Notes under the pieces: model-generated | What the model saw: the letters and a program-made list of their open reading frames with translations, nothing else | The model's database searches: none | Told to the model about the DNA's origin: nothing | Translations under genes and position numbers: made by a program | From: GCA-2730975 sp937893275 | GTDB taxonomy: Bacteria > Verrucomicrobiota > Verrucomicrobiia > Opitutales > Seribacteraceae | Direction of reading: 5' to 3' | DNA: 64,000 bases | Assembly (NCBI GenBank): GCA_963968595.1 | Contig: CAXAHJ010000006.1 | Location: 1-64,000, forward strand | Part shown: piece by piece, positions 54,953 to 64,000 of the stretch | How positions within the stretch are numbered: position 1 is the stretch's first letter | Layout: each line of letters opens with the position of its first letter

Positions 54953-56788
54953 TTAGGGGGCGGTCGTGCTTTGCATTTGGTTCTTCTGCTTCTTGAGAAC
55001 GTATACGGCGTCTGGAATTTCTTTATCGATCCACCAAGCTCCGTTTTTCTTTTGTTCTTCGGTGGCGAAACGATAATGCTTGATGGAAACTCGCAGGAAA
55101 TTTGGAGGGGATTCGAAACTTGGAATTTCCGCCAACTGATCGAGAACTTCTCTCCTTTCTTCCATCAGTGCATGAAGGAGCTTTCCGAACCATTGGGAAC
55201 GAGCGATGAAGGCATTCATGAGGGCATTGAAGTTTGCAATTGCTTGCTGTTGCACGGTTGGGTTTGCATTTGCGAGTGCTCGAAACTCTCGCTCGCCTAA
55301 TACTGCCCTGAGGTCGAAGCATTCCTTTACCGTTCCTCCATTCGCCATTATTTCGAGAAAACGTCCGTACAGGAAACGCGAGAATGGATGAGCGACGTGT
55401 CGTTCGGCATTTAAGCCTTCAAACCACATTTGCCAATCGATTCTCGGCATGTGCGGACCTGCCCATCCCGGTCTTCGGTTCAAATCAGTGGGTTTCCATC
55501 GAAAGTGATAGGTTTCCCAATGTTCGCCGTCCGAGCTTCCCTCGATTACAATTTCAGGGCGAGTTCGGGTCATGACCCGAAAGAGCCCGTATGAATTGAA
55601 GGAGCGTAATGGCCTAATGATTTCCCTAGTCTTGTCCAAGATCGACGATTGCTGTTCAGTTGCCTGATTCGTGTCCTGATTCCCCCTAAGATCGGCGGAC
55701 AAAGAACTCCATGCTGTGATCAGAAAGAAAAAACAGAGGCCAGTTAGGGCGATGTTTCGAGATAAGGCTTTCCATACTATTTGGGTTTCTTTCTCTACCA
55801 ATATCCTTTTTCGAAGCTTGGTCGGAATCATTCGATCGTCGATCAGGGGGATGCAAATGACTAGAGTCAAGAGGTTGAAAAAACCATAGTTTCCACTGAG
55901 CAGGATTACGAATTGAAGGACGATTTGGCCAATCAGAGCAATTCTCCTGAAGTTGCCCGGGAGAAAAAACAGAAATGGAAGGACGAGCTCCACGGCATAC
56001 ATTGAGTACAACGAAAAACCGTCGAACCATCCGGGCAAGGAATCGATCCATGCGCTCAGGCCATGCGGAATCGGTTGGGTCCAGTAATGATAGTCCAGTG
56101 CGGTTCCATCTATCCAAGTATTGGAACCGTCGGAGTCAAAGTAAGTGAACTTTACGATACCCGACTCCAGCATCAGTTTCGCCAGCAAGGCTAGAATGAG
56201 TATTCGAGCCCACCTCGAGTAAGTCAATCCCTTGAATGGCGAATGGAATTTAGTTGCGGGAAGAAAAGGGAGTGAGAGAAGTAGGCTTTCTACAAGCAGG
56301 ATATCCCACTGAAAGCTAAGAAAGGGTTCTCCCACTACCATTAGCGACAGGTAACACAAGTAGGAGACAAATGCACTTGCGGGAGGAATAAAACCGAGTG
56401 CGAGAAGCAGGGCGGAAATGGTTCCGATTGTAAAAAGCAGATCAACGTTAGCCAAAGGTTCGAACCAGAGCAGGGTGGGGCGGAGTTTCCATTTGTTTTG
56501 TTCGCCCTCGCTTTCTTCGACAAATTCCTCGACCTTCTCCAAGTCCGTTTGCCAGGGGGCGATCCCGTTCTTCCCGATTAATGCATCCGCTTGGTACCAG
56601 TAGGAAAGAAATGCTATCAGGGCAACCAAACCCAAGCATCTCCCGTAAAACCAATGGGCGAATTGAAAACTGCTCGGTTCTCCTTGGCGAATTCCGGAGA
56701 CTGATTTCACCCATCGCTTGGAAAGCATTCTCTCGAAATGAACTCGGATAGAAGAGAAGATCTTCGAGTAAAACTTCAGGTCGGGCAT
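54953..56788 (-). CDS. Lipase maturation factor family membrane protein
   Basis: A 611-residue protein of the LMF1 family: about nine or ten N-terminal membrane segments up to residue 360, then a soluble domain with SFNSYGLFRVMTRTRPEI, PHMPRIDWQMWFEGLN and HPFSRFLYGRFLEIMANGG. In animals LMF1 folds lipases in the ER. Bacterial members are common in Verrucomicrobia and Actinobacteria and their role is not known. The gene is alone on its strand after the tRNA. Confidence 0.85.
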   Translation of the reverse strand: MPDLKFYSKIFSSIRVHFERMLSKRWVKSVSGIRQGEPSSFQFAHWFYGRCLGLVALIAFLSYWYQADALIGKNGIAPWQTDLEKVEEFVEESEGEQNKWKLRPTLLWFEPLANVDLLFTIGTISALLLALGFIPPASAFVSYLCYLSLMVVGEPFLSFQWDILLVESLLLSLPFLPATKFHSPFKGLTYSRWARILILALLAKLMLESGIVKFTYFDSDGSNTWIDGTALDYHYWTQPIPHGLSAWIDSLPGWFDGFSLYSMYAVELVLPFLFFLPGNFRRIALIGQIVLQFVILLSGNYGFFNLLTLVICIPLIDDRMIPTKLRKRILVEKETQIVWKALSRNIALTGLCFFFLITAWSSLSADLRGNQDTNQATEQQSSILDKTREIIRPLRSFNSYGLFRVMTRTRPEIVIEGSSDGEHWETYHFRWKPTDLNRRPGWAGPHMPRIDWQMWFEGLNAERHVAHPFSRFLYGRFLEIMANGGTVKECFDLRAVLGEREFRALANANPTVQQQAIANFNALMNAFIARSQWFGKLLHALMEERREVLDQLAEIPSFESPPNFLRVSIKHYRFATEEQKKNGAWWIDKEIPDAVYVLKKQKNQMQSTTAP

Positions 56789-57044
56789 TAAGGGACGATC
56801 CTCAAATTCAATAATCTATGCAAGCCTTTCGCTCTACCGGCTTCTCCCACTTGCTATTCCGTGCCCTCAATCGAATTCTTTTCGTACTTGGAGTGAAATT
56901 AAAGAGATCTTTCATGGTCGTAGCTCCTTCAGATCAAATTTTTAAATCCTTAGACTGCCAGAGGCAAGGTGAAGCCAAAGTCACGTCCTTTTGAAGTTTC
57001 ATGTTGCATGTCATGCGAATATTTGCGGCTTGAAATAGTTCAAT

Positions 57045-57692
57045 ATGAGCGACTTACAGTTTCAACAGTTTGAATTGGGACCAATTGGCACCAACGCCTT
57101 CTTGGTTTGGGAAGAGAATGGCACTGACGCAATCCTGATCGACGCGCCTCCTCAAGCAAAAGAAACGATTGAGCCTATGCTCACCTCTAGAGGTCTGCAA
57201 CTTTCCGCCTTGTGGCTGACTCATGGGCACTGGGACCACATGGCGGGCGCAGCGGAACTAACCTCGGGCGACATGACGGTTTTGGGACACAAGGATGACC
57301 TCGAACTATTCGAGAACCCTCAATGCATGTCGAGTTTTGCCATGCCGGGCATGGATTTTCTGCCTATTCAGGTTACGCAGTGGGTGGCGGACGGAGACAA
57401 ATTGGATCTGTTCGGTAGAAAGGTGGATGTTCTGCACGTACCGGGACATTGCCCGGGAAACGTGGCCTTCCACGTTTCATCAGAGGGATGGTGCTTCGTG
57501 GGCGATGCCATCTTTGCCGGAAGCATTGGCAGGACCGACCTACCCGGCGGCGATTTCGCAACATTGGAAAAGTCTATAAAGGAGAAGCTGTATACTCTTC
57601 CACCTGCTACATCCCTTCATCCGGGACACGGACCGGAGACAACTGTCGAACGTGAAATGGCAACGAACCCGTTTGTGCCTGCACAGAATTAA
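57045..57692 (+). CDS. MBL-fold metallohydrolase (glyoxalase II-like)
   Basis: A 215-residue metallo-beta-lactamase-fold hydrolase. Metal ligands are visible in THGHWDHMAG, HVPGHCPGN, FVGDAIFAGSIGRTDLPGG and LHPGHGPET. The pattern matches hydroxyacylglutathione hydrolase-like or YcbL-type proteins. It probably cleaves a thioester, but the substrate is uncertain. Confidence 0.88.
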   Translation: MSDLQFQQFELGPIGTNAFLVWEENGTDAILIDAPPQAKETIEPMLTSRGLQLSALWLTHGHWDHMAGAAELTSGDMTVLGHKDDLELFENPQCMSSFAMPGMDFLPIQVTQWVADGDKLDLFGRKVDVLHVPGHCPGNVAFHVSSEGWCFVGDAIFAGSIGRTDLPGGDFATLEKSIKEKLYTLPPATSLHPGHGPETTVEREMATNPFVPAQN

Positions 57693-57815
57693 TCGATTAA
57701 AGCTCTTCTATTGATTAACGCTTTTATGAGCGTGCGCACTTGACGTTTAGGGTTTCACCATGAGTATTTGTGCGTTTCCTTCAATCCCTTCAAATGTCAA
57801 CATAAGCCTCTCTCT

Positions 57816-58871
57816 ATGAAAAAAGCCGCTCTCTCTCTTTTCACTCTCATGCTAGCCGTTTGCGTTTCGTTCGCCGGCAAGGACATTCTCGAACTAAAAG
57901 GAGCCAAGGGCCCCGGCTACGGCAAGACCATCGTGCTCGTATCCGGTGACGAGGAATATCGCACAGAGGAGAGTATGCCAATGTTGGCAAAAATCCTCTC
58001 CCAAAAGCATGGATTCCATTGCAAGGTGCTTTTTGCCTGGGACAAGGAAGGCAAATACATCGACCCCAACAATCAAGCCGGCGTAAGGGGTTGGGAACAT
58101 CTTGATTCCGCCGACCTCATGCTCACCGGCACACGATTTCGTCGTCCATCCGCAGGGGACGCCAAGCACATCACCAAATTCTTGGATGCAGGAAAGCCTG
58201 TAATCGGCATCCGCACGGCCACTCATGCCTTTACCGGAGGCGGATCCTTTGGTAAAAAGATTTCCTACGGTTCCTTTGGTCCACTTGTAATGGGTGAAGG
58301 TTGGGTCAGTCACCATGGTGGTCACAAGAGGGAAGGTGCTCGCGGAGTCATCGAAAAAGCCAACGCCAAGCATCCTATTCTCCATGGAGTTAAAGACGTC
58401 TTTGGACCTTCCGACGTATACGGAATCAGAAAAGTGACTGCGGAAAGAGACACGATTCTATTGCGCGGGGCCGTCACCAAGACCTTGGATCCAAAATCAG
58501 AAAACATAGAAGGCAAAAAGAACGACCCCATGCAACCTTTGGCTTGGTTGCACACCTATGACTCTTCCAGCGGGAATAAGGGAACTACTTTTTGCACCAC
58601 CATGGGAGCTTCCGTAGATTTGGTAAGCGAAGACTTGCGGCGCCTATTGATTAATGCGGCCTACCATTTGACAGGTCTGGAAGTTCCCAAAAATGCCGAC
58701 GTCGGCTACGTCGACCCCTTCTATCCATCCTTCTACGGCTTCATCCGCGACAAAAACTTTTGGCCCGGGCAGGACATGCAAGCCGAGGACTATGGATTGG
58801 GGAAGACACCTGCCGCTCCGGATCCCAAGGGCACCCCTAATTGGCCTTTCCGTCCGGTAAAGAAAAAATAA
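57816..58871 (+). CDS. Secreted ThuA-like (trehalose utilisation-related) protein
   Basis: About 351 residues from the ATG at 57816, where a signal peptide starts (MKKAALSLFTLMLAVCVSFAG). ThuA-like proteins have a class I glutamine amidotransferase-like fold. Seen here are VLVSGDEEYRTEESMPMLA, ADLMLTGTRFRRPSA, GKPVIGIRTATHAF and a glycine/histidine-rich stretch VSHHGGHKREGAR. Secretion suggests sugar or glycan handling outside the cytoplasm, as in other PVC bacteria. It precedes the DUF6797-like gene by 72 bases. Confidence 0.85.
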   Translation: MKKAALSLFTLMLAVCVSFAGKDILELKGAKGPGYGKTIVLVSGDEEYRTEESMPMLAKILSQKHGFHCKVLFAWDKEGKYIDPNNQAGVRGWEHLDSADLMLTGTRFRRPSAGDAKHITKFLDAGKPVIGIRTATHAFTGGGSFGKKISYGSFGPLVMGEGWVSHHGGHKREGARGVIEKANAKHPILHGVKDVFGPSDVYGIRKVTAERDTILLRGAVTKTLDPKSENIEGKKNDPMQPLAWLHTYDSSSGNKGTTFCTTMGASVDLVSEDLRRLLINAAYHLTGLEVPKNADVGYVDPFYPSFYGFIRDKNFWPGQDMQAEDYGLGKTPAAPDPKGTPNWPFRPVKKK

Positions 58872-58943
58872 GGGTCTCCCGGAATCCCTCTTTTTATAGA
58901 GTCATCTCTAACGGGTGATGGTTCTTCTCCATAATCTTCCTTT

Positions 58944-61220
58944 ATGAAATTATCTTCATTTATTTGTTTAACACTAACTGGTTCTTTTTTTCTGACTGCC
59001 CCCAAGGCAAAGACAGCGGAACACAGGTGGAACCGAACGGCAATGGGCCCAACCTTTGGTTCCAGCCTATTCAAATGGAGGGGCGATCCAAATGGATCTT
59101 TTGCAGGTATACCCAAGGCTACGGCAATATGGTTAGGTGACGAAAGCAACTCGAGCATCGGGTTCGATGCAGACAACCTCAGCATGTTTGCCGGATGGAC
59201 CGATGGTTTCGTTTATGTCAAAGGCGGTCGCGATGCTTTGCTCGATCACGATGAGATTCGCGGCAAGGTAAGCTTCATCACTAAGGGACCGGGGTGGACT
59301 CAAGGAGGAGAGTGGAAGGGAAGACCGACAAAGTTCGGCCCCCTTCCCCGAGAGTGGGCAAAGTACAAGGGACTTTACCATCATGAACAACGCATCGTCT
59401 TGAACTATACGGTGGGAACTGGAGAAGTCTTAGAATCTCCTTGGGCTGAAAAGGCAGCTGGTTCGGTCGTCTTTTCACGCAGTTTCGAAATTCGTGGATT
59501 AAAAAATGCGGAGTCGGTACTGCTTGCTCAATCACCACAGGGTGGGGGAGTGGGCCAAGTTCGTGAAGTGAAAGGAGTGAAGATGTCCATCGTCCCTCGC
59601 TCCAAGAAAAGCGGAGCTGCTACTGTAATCGCCGCAACCGTGTTAGGCGATGGCAACTCGATCGGAGTGGACGGGCATCGCGCTATTGCAAAGGTAAAGC
59701 CAGGCAACTCTCAATTCACTATTCTACTTTGGGAAGGACCTGAAAAGGAACTGCAAAGCTTTGCCCTTTACGCCAAGAAGAAGTTTGTTTCTCCCGAGTT
59801 GGTGAAGTGGATGAAAGGCGGACCTAGAAAGTGGGATAAAAACCTAGAAACACAGGGAGAGCTAGGCATTGCGAAAAAAGGTGAACCCTACGCCTTGGAC
59901 ACCATTCAACCTCCCTTCGACAACCCGTGGGGCGCCATTCTCCATTTCGGCGGACACGATTTCTTCGCCAACGGCGATCTCGCAGTCTCCACGATGGAGG
60001 GGGACGTATGGCTTGTACGTGGGGTCGACGACAAGTTGGACAAACTTACCTGGCAACGAATCGCAACGGGGCTCTATCATCCGCTGGGGCTCCGCATAGT
60101 GGACGACAAGATATACGTCCTAGGGCGCGACCAAATCACGCGGCTGCACGACCTAAACGGAGACTCCGAAATCGACTTCTACGAAAACTTCAACAACGAC
60201 GCCGAGATCAGCCTCGGTTCGCACGAATTCTCGACCTGCTTGGAAACGGACCCAGAAGGGAATTTCTACTACATTCGATGCGCCAGTGGGACTCGCCACG
60301 GCGGTTCAGTCCTCAAAGTAAGCAAGAACGGAGGCCGACTGGAACGTTTTGCCACGGGATTTCGCAACCCCAACGGATTCTTCGTAGGGCCGGGAGGCGT
60401 GGTTACGGCTGCTGACCAGCAAGGCACTTGGGTCCCCGCATCTCGAGTGGATATAGTCGAACCAGGAGGCTTCTACGGTTTCATTCCTTGCCATCATCGA
60501 GACGAAAAGCCAGAGACTTATGACGGTCCGCTCTGCTGGATCCCGCACAAGGAAGACAATTCCTGCGGTTCCCAAGTTTGGGTGACTAGCGACAAATGGG
60601 GACTACCCAAGGGAGAGTTGCTGCACTTGTCTTACGGCAAATGCCAAATGTTTCTGGTCATGCAGGACAAGGTGGCCGGGACTCCACAGGGAGCCGTCTC
60701 CAAATTTCCTTTTCGCTTTGCCTCCGGAGCCATGCGCGGACGCTTCAGCGACCGAGATGGGCAACTTTACGTTACCGGTCTCAAGGGTTGGCAAACCTCG
60801 GGAGCTAGGGATGGTTGCTTGCAGCGTGTCCGTTACGTCGGCGGCGACTGGCCACGTCCGCTTGCACTCAATGCCCATAAGAATGGAGTCATGCTTCGCT
60901 TTGGTGTAAAGCTCGACAAAGAGCTGGCAAATGACACCGAGTCCTACGCAGTCCACCATTGGAACTACCGCTGGACAAGCCAATATGGGTCGCCCGACTA
61001 CAAGGTTTCTAACCCCGAGAAAACTGGTCGCGACAAACTAAAGGTGCTTTCAGCCAACCTTCAATCGGACGGGAAAAGTGTTTTCATAGAGATCGAAGAC
61101 ATCCAACCCGTCATGCAGATGGAAATCGCCTACGACCTAGAAAGTAAAAATGGAGACGAACTCGTCGACAAAGTCCACAACACCATCCATAAGTTGCACT
61201 CCAAGTTTGGAGTTCGATAA
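58944..61220 (+). CDS. Secreted DUF6797-like / sorbosone dehydrogenase-like beta-propeller protein
   Basis: A 758-residue protein with a signal peptide and a layout seen in PVC bacteria. An N-terminal part (to about residue 290) has FAGWTDGFVYVKGGRDAL. The middle resembles the glucose/sorbosone dehydrogenase propeller: GLYHPLGLRIVDDKIYVL, RLHDLNGDSEIDFYENF, FATGFRNPNGFFVGPGG, DIVEPGGFYGF. No heme c site is present, unlike many membrane-bound dehydrogenase homologues. It is likely periplasmic and involved in carbohydrate oxidation or binding; this is inference. Confidence 0.75.
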   Translation: MKLSSFICLTLTGSFFLTAPKAKTAEHRWNRTAMGPTFGSSLFKWRGDPNGSFAGIPKATAIWLGDESNSSIGFDADNLSMFAGWTDGFVYVKGGRDALLDHDEIRGKVSFITKGPGWTQGGEWKGRPTKFGPLPREWAKYKGLYHHEQRIVLNYTVGTGEVLESPWAEKAAGSVVFSRSFEIRGLKNAESVLLAQSPQGGGVGQVREVKGVKMSIVPRSKKSGAATVIAATVLGDGNSIGVDGHRAIAKVKPGNSQFTILLWEGPEKELQSFALYAKKKFVSPELVKWMKGGPRKWDKNLETQGELGIAKKGEPYALDTIQPPFDNPWGAILHFGGHDFFANGDLAVSTMEGDVWLVRGVDDKLDKLTWQRIATGLYHPLGLRIVDDKIYVLGRDQITRLHDLNGDSEIDFYENFNNDAEISLGSHEFSTCLETDPEGNFYYIRCASGTRHGGSVLKVSKNGGRLERFATGFRNPNGFFVGPGGVVTAADQQGTWVPASRVDIVEPGGFYGFIPCHHRDEKPETYDGPLCWIPHKEDNSCGSQVWVTSDKWGLPKGELLHLSYGKCQMFLVMQDKVAGTPQGAVSKFPFRFASGAMRGRFSDRDGQLYVTGLKGWQTSGARDGCLQRVRYVGGDWPRPLALNAHKNGVMLRFGVKLDKELANDTESYAVHHWNYRWTSQYGSPDYKVSNPEKTGRDKLKVLSANLQSDGKSVFIEIEDIQPVMQMEIAYDLESKNGDELVDKVHNTIHKLHSKFGVR

Positions 61221-61223
61221 GGT

Positions 61224-63737
61224 TTAATCGAGGTTCTTGCCCGCCTTTTCCAAAAGGGCTTTTGCCTGAATCACCGTAAGCCGGCCGGTGGGGAGAGGGA
61301 AGCCTAGGCTGTCCCCATTTGGAGTGAAACCGTTTCCGTCCACATCGACAAATATTGGATTATTGTAAGCGCACGGATTCATGGCGGACTGACTGCTTGA
61401 ACCATAACCCTTCTTGAGGTCGAAATTCTCCCCATAGGCAACAACGACCAAGTGAGCATCTTCATCCAAAGGGACAAGAATGGATCGATCGAATTTCAGT
61501 ACCTCGTCAGAGAACCACTTGGGGTGTGTTTTGCGGGTAAAGTTCAAGGCAGGTTCAGCTCGACCGTTAACAAGCACCTGAACACGGTCGATGTCTATCC
61601 ACGAGGCGCATTGAACACGAATTTTTAGTTCGATTTCGTCGTTTGCTCGAGCGTGCCCACCGGGAAAGACACCGTCTGCAGTCTCGACCTCCAAGTACGG
61701 TCCTGAAGTAAGGATCATTTGGCCGGCCTTTGCTCGGCGACTGATTTCCTTCCAATCGATTTTGTCGGGATCATCAGTAGAAGAGCGAACATAGGTTCTC
61801 CAACCGCCCACGCCATTGCCATGCACGTGGTGGGCGTCGCTCACGGCGATACCCCACATCTTCATTCCCTTGTTGAGGAGTTGCAACCAGACGAATTCGC
61901 GATTGATGGTGACCTGTTCTCTGGCCGCTCTGCGAGTAATCCGAAACGGAGCCCCATTAAGAATTGTAGCTGGTCTGAAGTTCTCTGTCTCGATAGCATC
62001 AATTAGAGAAACGATGCCTGCGAAACCTCCATCCGGCTTACCATCCTTGTCTCGATCGATAAAGTTTTCTACCATATCCGGATGGTTAATGTGAATCCAG
62101 CGATCCGACTGATGCCCATGTAATTCTCGTAGATTGATTGCGTTTATACGTGGATCGTCTACCCAAACTGGAGAGCCTCCATCCTGCGTGTAGGGTGCAG
62201 GCTTTAGGGGGAAAGCGTTAATATGGGCTCCGGAGCCAGTCAGCTCGACACCTGAAATTGTCGATATTTCCTTGGAAAGGCCAAGCTTCTGTATGTGCGG
62301 AGACCAATCGTAGATTCGGTTGTGCTCCGTGGTCGGGGCGAATTCGATATGTTCGGCGGCCAAGTTGATGACTCGATCGTCCGTGCCGCATACATTGTCT
62401 CCACTTGGCGTGGAGTGATTGTGGAAATCCGTGCTAACCCAACCGGGAGAAGAAACCGTTCGAAGCAAGGTCGCCTTTACGGCAATGGTTTTGCCAGGCT
62501 GCAAAACTACGTCTTTTTCGAAATGGTCGTGCTCGATACCCCGAGTCAGGATTACTCGATACTTCCCGGGAGCCAAGGCTACGGAAAAATTCCCGGATTC
62601 CGAATGGTACTGGTCCCTGCAACCATGGGCTCGATCCGTGGGACCCAAATTCGGAGAAGGAGTTCCATCGATTCCTATGAACTGAGCCTTACAGGGCGAA
62701 AGGGAACCATCCTGCTTGCGAACATCGAAAGTAATGCTTGAACGAGGCTCAAGGTCGAGAGCCAGTTCGACATGCTTGGAGCCTATAGTGAAATTTCGCT
62801 CAATAGATTTGCGACCATGATCGACAAATATGGCGGAAGCTTTGCCTTGGGGAAGAACAAGGCTTATGCGACCATCGTCGTCAGGATAGGAAGGGATGAC
62901 CTGACCTCCAGTCGAAATGTCAAGTCGACCAGTCGAAATAAGTCCAACACTGTTTTCTTTAAATTGAGCCGAAAACTTCCCGGTCTTCAACTCAAGGTGA
63001 GTCGCTACTACTCCCCAAGCCTCAGCGGGCGATCGCCCGACAGCCAGAAACCGTTCAATGCTAATTTCTTCTCCTGATTTCAAGCGGGCAGTGCCGGAAG
63101 GAACTTTTCCGTCTTTTCCAGGAAGCCAAGCATAGGCGTATCCTGCTTTGTCAGCGGGATCAATGCTGTCGGCCCATTCAATGGAACCGATTTCTCCTCG
63201 GGATCGAAAGTTGGTCCACTTATCTGTTACCGGACCATCGACCGGTTTATCTCCTTCGTTTCGAATCGTAGATCTAATCAGAACACCTTGCCAACCGTCT
63301 TTCAGAATGTATTCGTGCCTTTTGAATAATGCTCCCGAGACTGTCGAGGTGACGACGACTTCAACGATAGCCTCACCATCGGAACCGTCTTTAGAAATCC
63401 GAACATAGGAAACCTTGCCCTGCTGGCGTGAAGGTGAAAAAACAGTAATTTGGTCATTGTCTGCACCTCGAAGCGTAAGATCGTAGAGACAACCTGGCGT
63501 CACGTTTTCAGCACCCCAAAAAGTTCCCATATTGGCCTTTCGAAGTGGGGTTGAATGGGAGATCACTGCCTCGATTTTGTCGTTTCGAATCAAGAAATCA
63601 CCGACTATACCATCCGCTTCTTTGCCTCCCGGCAACAAGTCGACCTTATCTAAGGAAATTTCAAAAGCCTCAGGCTTGCTTAACGAGGAATTGATAATAA
63701 AAAGGAAAGAAATAAAAGGAAGGAAGAGCGATTTCAT
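61224..63737 (-). CDS. Secreted CehA/McbA-family metallohydrolase
   Basis: About 837 residues from the ATG at 63737, with a signal peptide (MKSLFLPFISFLFIINSSLS). The C-terminal half is a PHP-like metallohydrolase: STDFHNHSTPSGDN with metal His residues, FAPTTEHNRIYDW, and IAVSDAHHVHGN toward the end. The N-terminal half is rich in beta strands. Related proteins cleave esters and carbamates, but many PVC members have no known substrate. It converges with the DUF6797-like gene, three bases apart. Confidence 0.82.
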   Translation of the reverse strand: MKSLFLPFISFLFIINSSLSKPEAFEISLDKVDLLPGGKEADGIVGDFLIRNDKIEAVISHSTPLRKANMGTFWGAENVTPGCLYDLTLRGADNDQITVFSPSRQQGKVSYVRISKDGSDGEAIVEVVVTSTVSGALFKRHEYILKDGWQGVLIRSTIRNEGDKPVDGPVTDKWTNFRSRGEIGSIEWADSIDPADKAGYAYAWLPGKDGKVPSGTARLKSGEEISIERFLAVGRSPAEAWGVVATHLELKTGKFSAQFKENSVGLISTGRLDISTGGQVIPSYPDDDGRISLVLPQGKASAIFVDHGRKSIERNFTIGSKHVELALDLEPRSSITFDVRKQDGSLSPCKAQFIGIDGTPSPNLGPTDRAHGCRDQYHSESGNFSVALAPGKYRVILTRGIEHDHFEKDVVLQPGKTIAVKATLLRTVSSPGWVSTDFHNHSTPSGDNVCGTDDRVINLAAEHIEFAPTTEHNRIYDWSPHIQKLGLSKEISTISGVELTGSGAHINAFPLKPAPYTQDGGSPVWVDDPRINAINLRELHGHQSDRWIHINHPDMVENFIDRDKDGKPDGGFAGIVSLIDAIETENFRPATILNGAPFRITRRAAREQVTINREFVWLQLLNKGMKMWGIAVSDAHHVHGNGVGGWRTYVRSSTDDPDKIDWKEISRRAKAGQMILTSGPYLEVETADGVFPGGHARANDEIELKIRVQCASWIDIDRVQVLVNGRAEPALNFTRKTHPKWFSDEVLKFDRSILVPLDEDAHLVVVAYGENFDLKKGYGSSSQSAMNPCAYNNPIFVDVDGNGFTPNGDSLGFPLPTGRLTVIQAKALLEKAGKNLD

Positions 63738-63796
63738 AGTATTGGGTTGGTTAAAAGAAAAAGGAAAGGTCGAGATATCGCGACCCTGCAAGAAAT

Positions 63797-64000
63797 TCAG
63801 TCCCCTTGGGAACGAATGGGCTGACCTTTCTTAAGTTTGGCTCGAATGCCGTCGTGGTGTCTGGACATATAGTAGAAAGATTGCGTGCTACTTCTTTCCC
63901 CTAGGCAAATCTGGAAGGATATGCGGTAACCGCCCTTGGGCCACTCGGGTCCTTCCAGTGCCAGAGGATTTATGATGCCTGACAACTTTTGGCCCGGTTT
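63797..64000 (-). CDS. 3' end of a gene running past the window edge
   Basis: An open minus-strand frame of 67 codons ends at 63797 and continues beyond position 64000, so only the C-terminus is present. Segments are LALEGPEWPKGGYRISFQICLG and a basic end AKLKKGQPI, given here as the pattern only; no family is recognised. It lies 59 bases upstream of the CehA-like gene on the same strand and may share its operon. Confidence 0.6.
   Translation of the reverse strand, partial: KPGQKLSGIINPLALEGPEWPKGGYRISFQICLGERSSTQSFYYMSRHHDGIRAKLKKGQPIRSQGD

Overview
The window reads as chromosomal DNA of a Gram-negative, flagellated, respiring bacterium of the PVC group, most likely a verrucomicrobial (Opitutae/Puniceicoccales-like) marine or particle-associated organism. 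This rests on gene content only: an alternative complex III respiratory operon, a formylglycine sulfatase, ThuA-like and DUF6797-like secreted proteins, a CehA-type metallohydrolase, a lipase maturation factor homologue and a very large FliD. No 16S rRNA is present to confirm it. Genes are dense and often joined by ATGA or GTGA stop/start overlaps. Many starts lack a clear Shine-Dalgarno sequence, so several start choices rest on overlap and signal-peptide logic.

Layout. 1-11 kb: flagellar filament and glycosylation block (Maf-type DUF115 protein, giant FliD, lipoprotein, FlgM-like protein, FliS, FliT/FlgN-like protein). 11-15 kb: leuC-leuD, an ExbB/ExbD pair whose ExbB carries a lipoprotein-like N-terminal domain, and aroK on the opposite strand. 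15-20.5 kb: bifunctional-nuclease family protein, tRNA-dihydrouridine synthase, Lnt and two tandem HDOD paralogues. 20.6-24.6 kb: gap-pgk-tpiA glycolytic cluster and a TIM-barrel sugar isomerase. 24.6-30.3 kb, minus strand: Ppx/GppA, RsmI, a small lipoprotein, an MreC-like coiled-coil protein and a large FAD oxidoreductase. 30.8-42.5 kb: one long respiratory operon. 42.6-47.1 kb: TolC, adaptor, FtsX-type permease and LolD-type ATPase, a complete tripartite export system. 47.2-56.8 kb: mixed genes (TerB-DnaJ, sulfatase, MerC, HAD, M50-like protease, MsbA-like ABC exporter, PhoD-like phosphatase, tRNA-Val, lipase maturation factor). 57-64 kb: MBL-fold hydrolase, ThuA-like, DUF6797-like and CehA-like secreted proteins, and the 3' part of a gene cut by the window edge.

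The most striking system is the respiratory operon. ActA to ActF (alternative complex III, a quinol:cytochrome c/HiPIP oxidoreductase) are translationally coupled to a cbb3-oxidase-like module. Aligned by eye with classical CcoN, its CcoN-like subunit has lost both low-spin heme b histidines, one CuB histidine and the tyrosine that cross-links to that histidine, but keeps the HH pair and the high-spin heme histidine. The CcoO-like subunit is fused to a second cytochrome c domain and has Cys where the axial Met is expected. ActA carries an inserted EF-hand-like calcium loop. Together these suggest a remodelled module, possibly not an oxygen-reducing enzyme, tied to alternative complex III.

The second notable item is the 2072-residue FliD. 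Its insertion of about 1400 residues holds several kinds of internal repeat, and some segments resemble chitin-binding type 3 / CBM5/12 modules.
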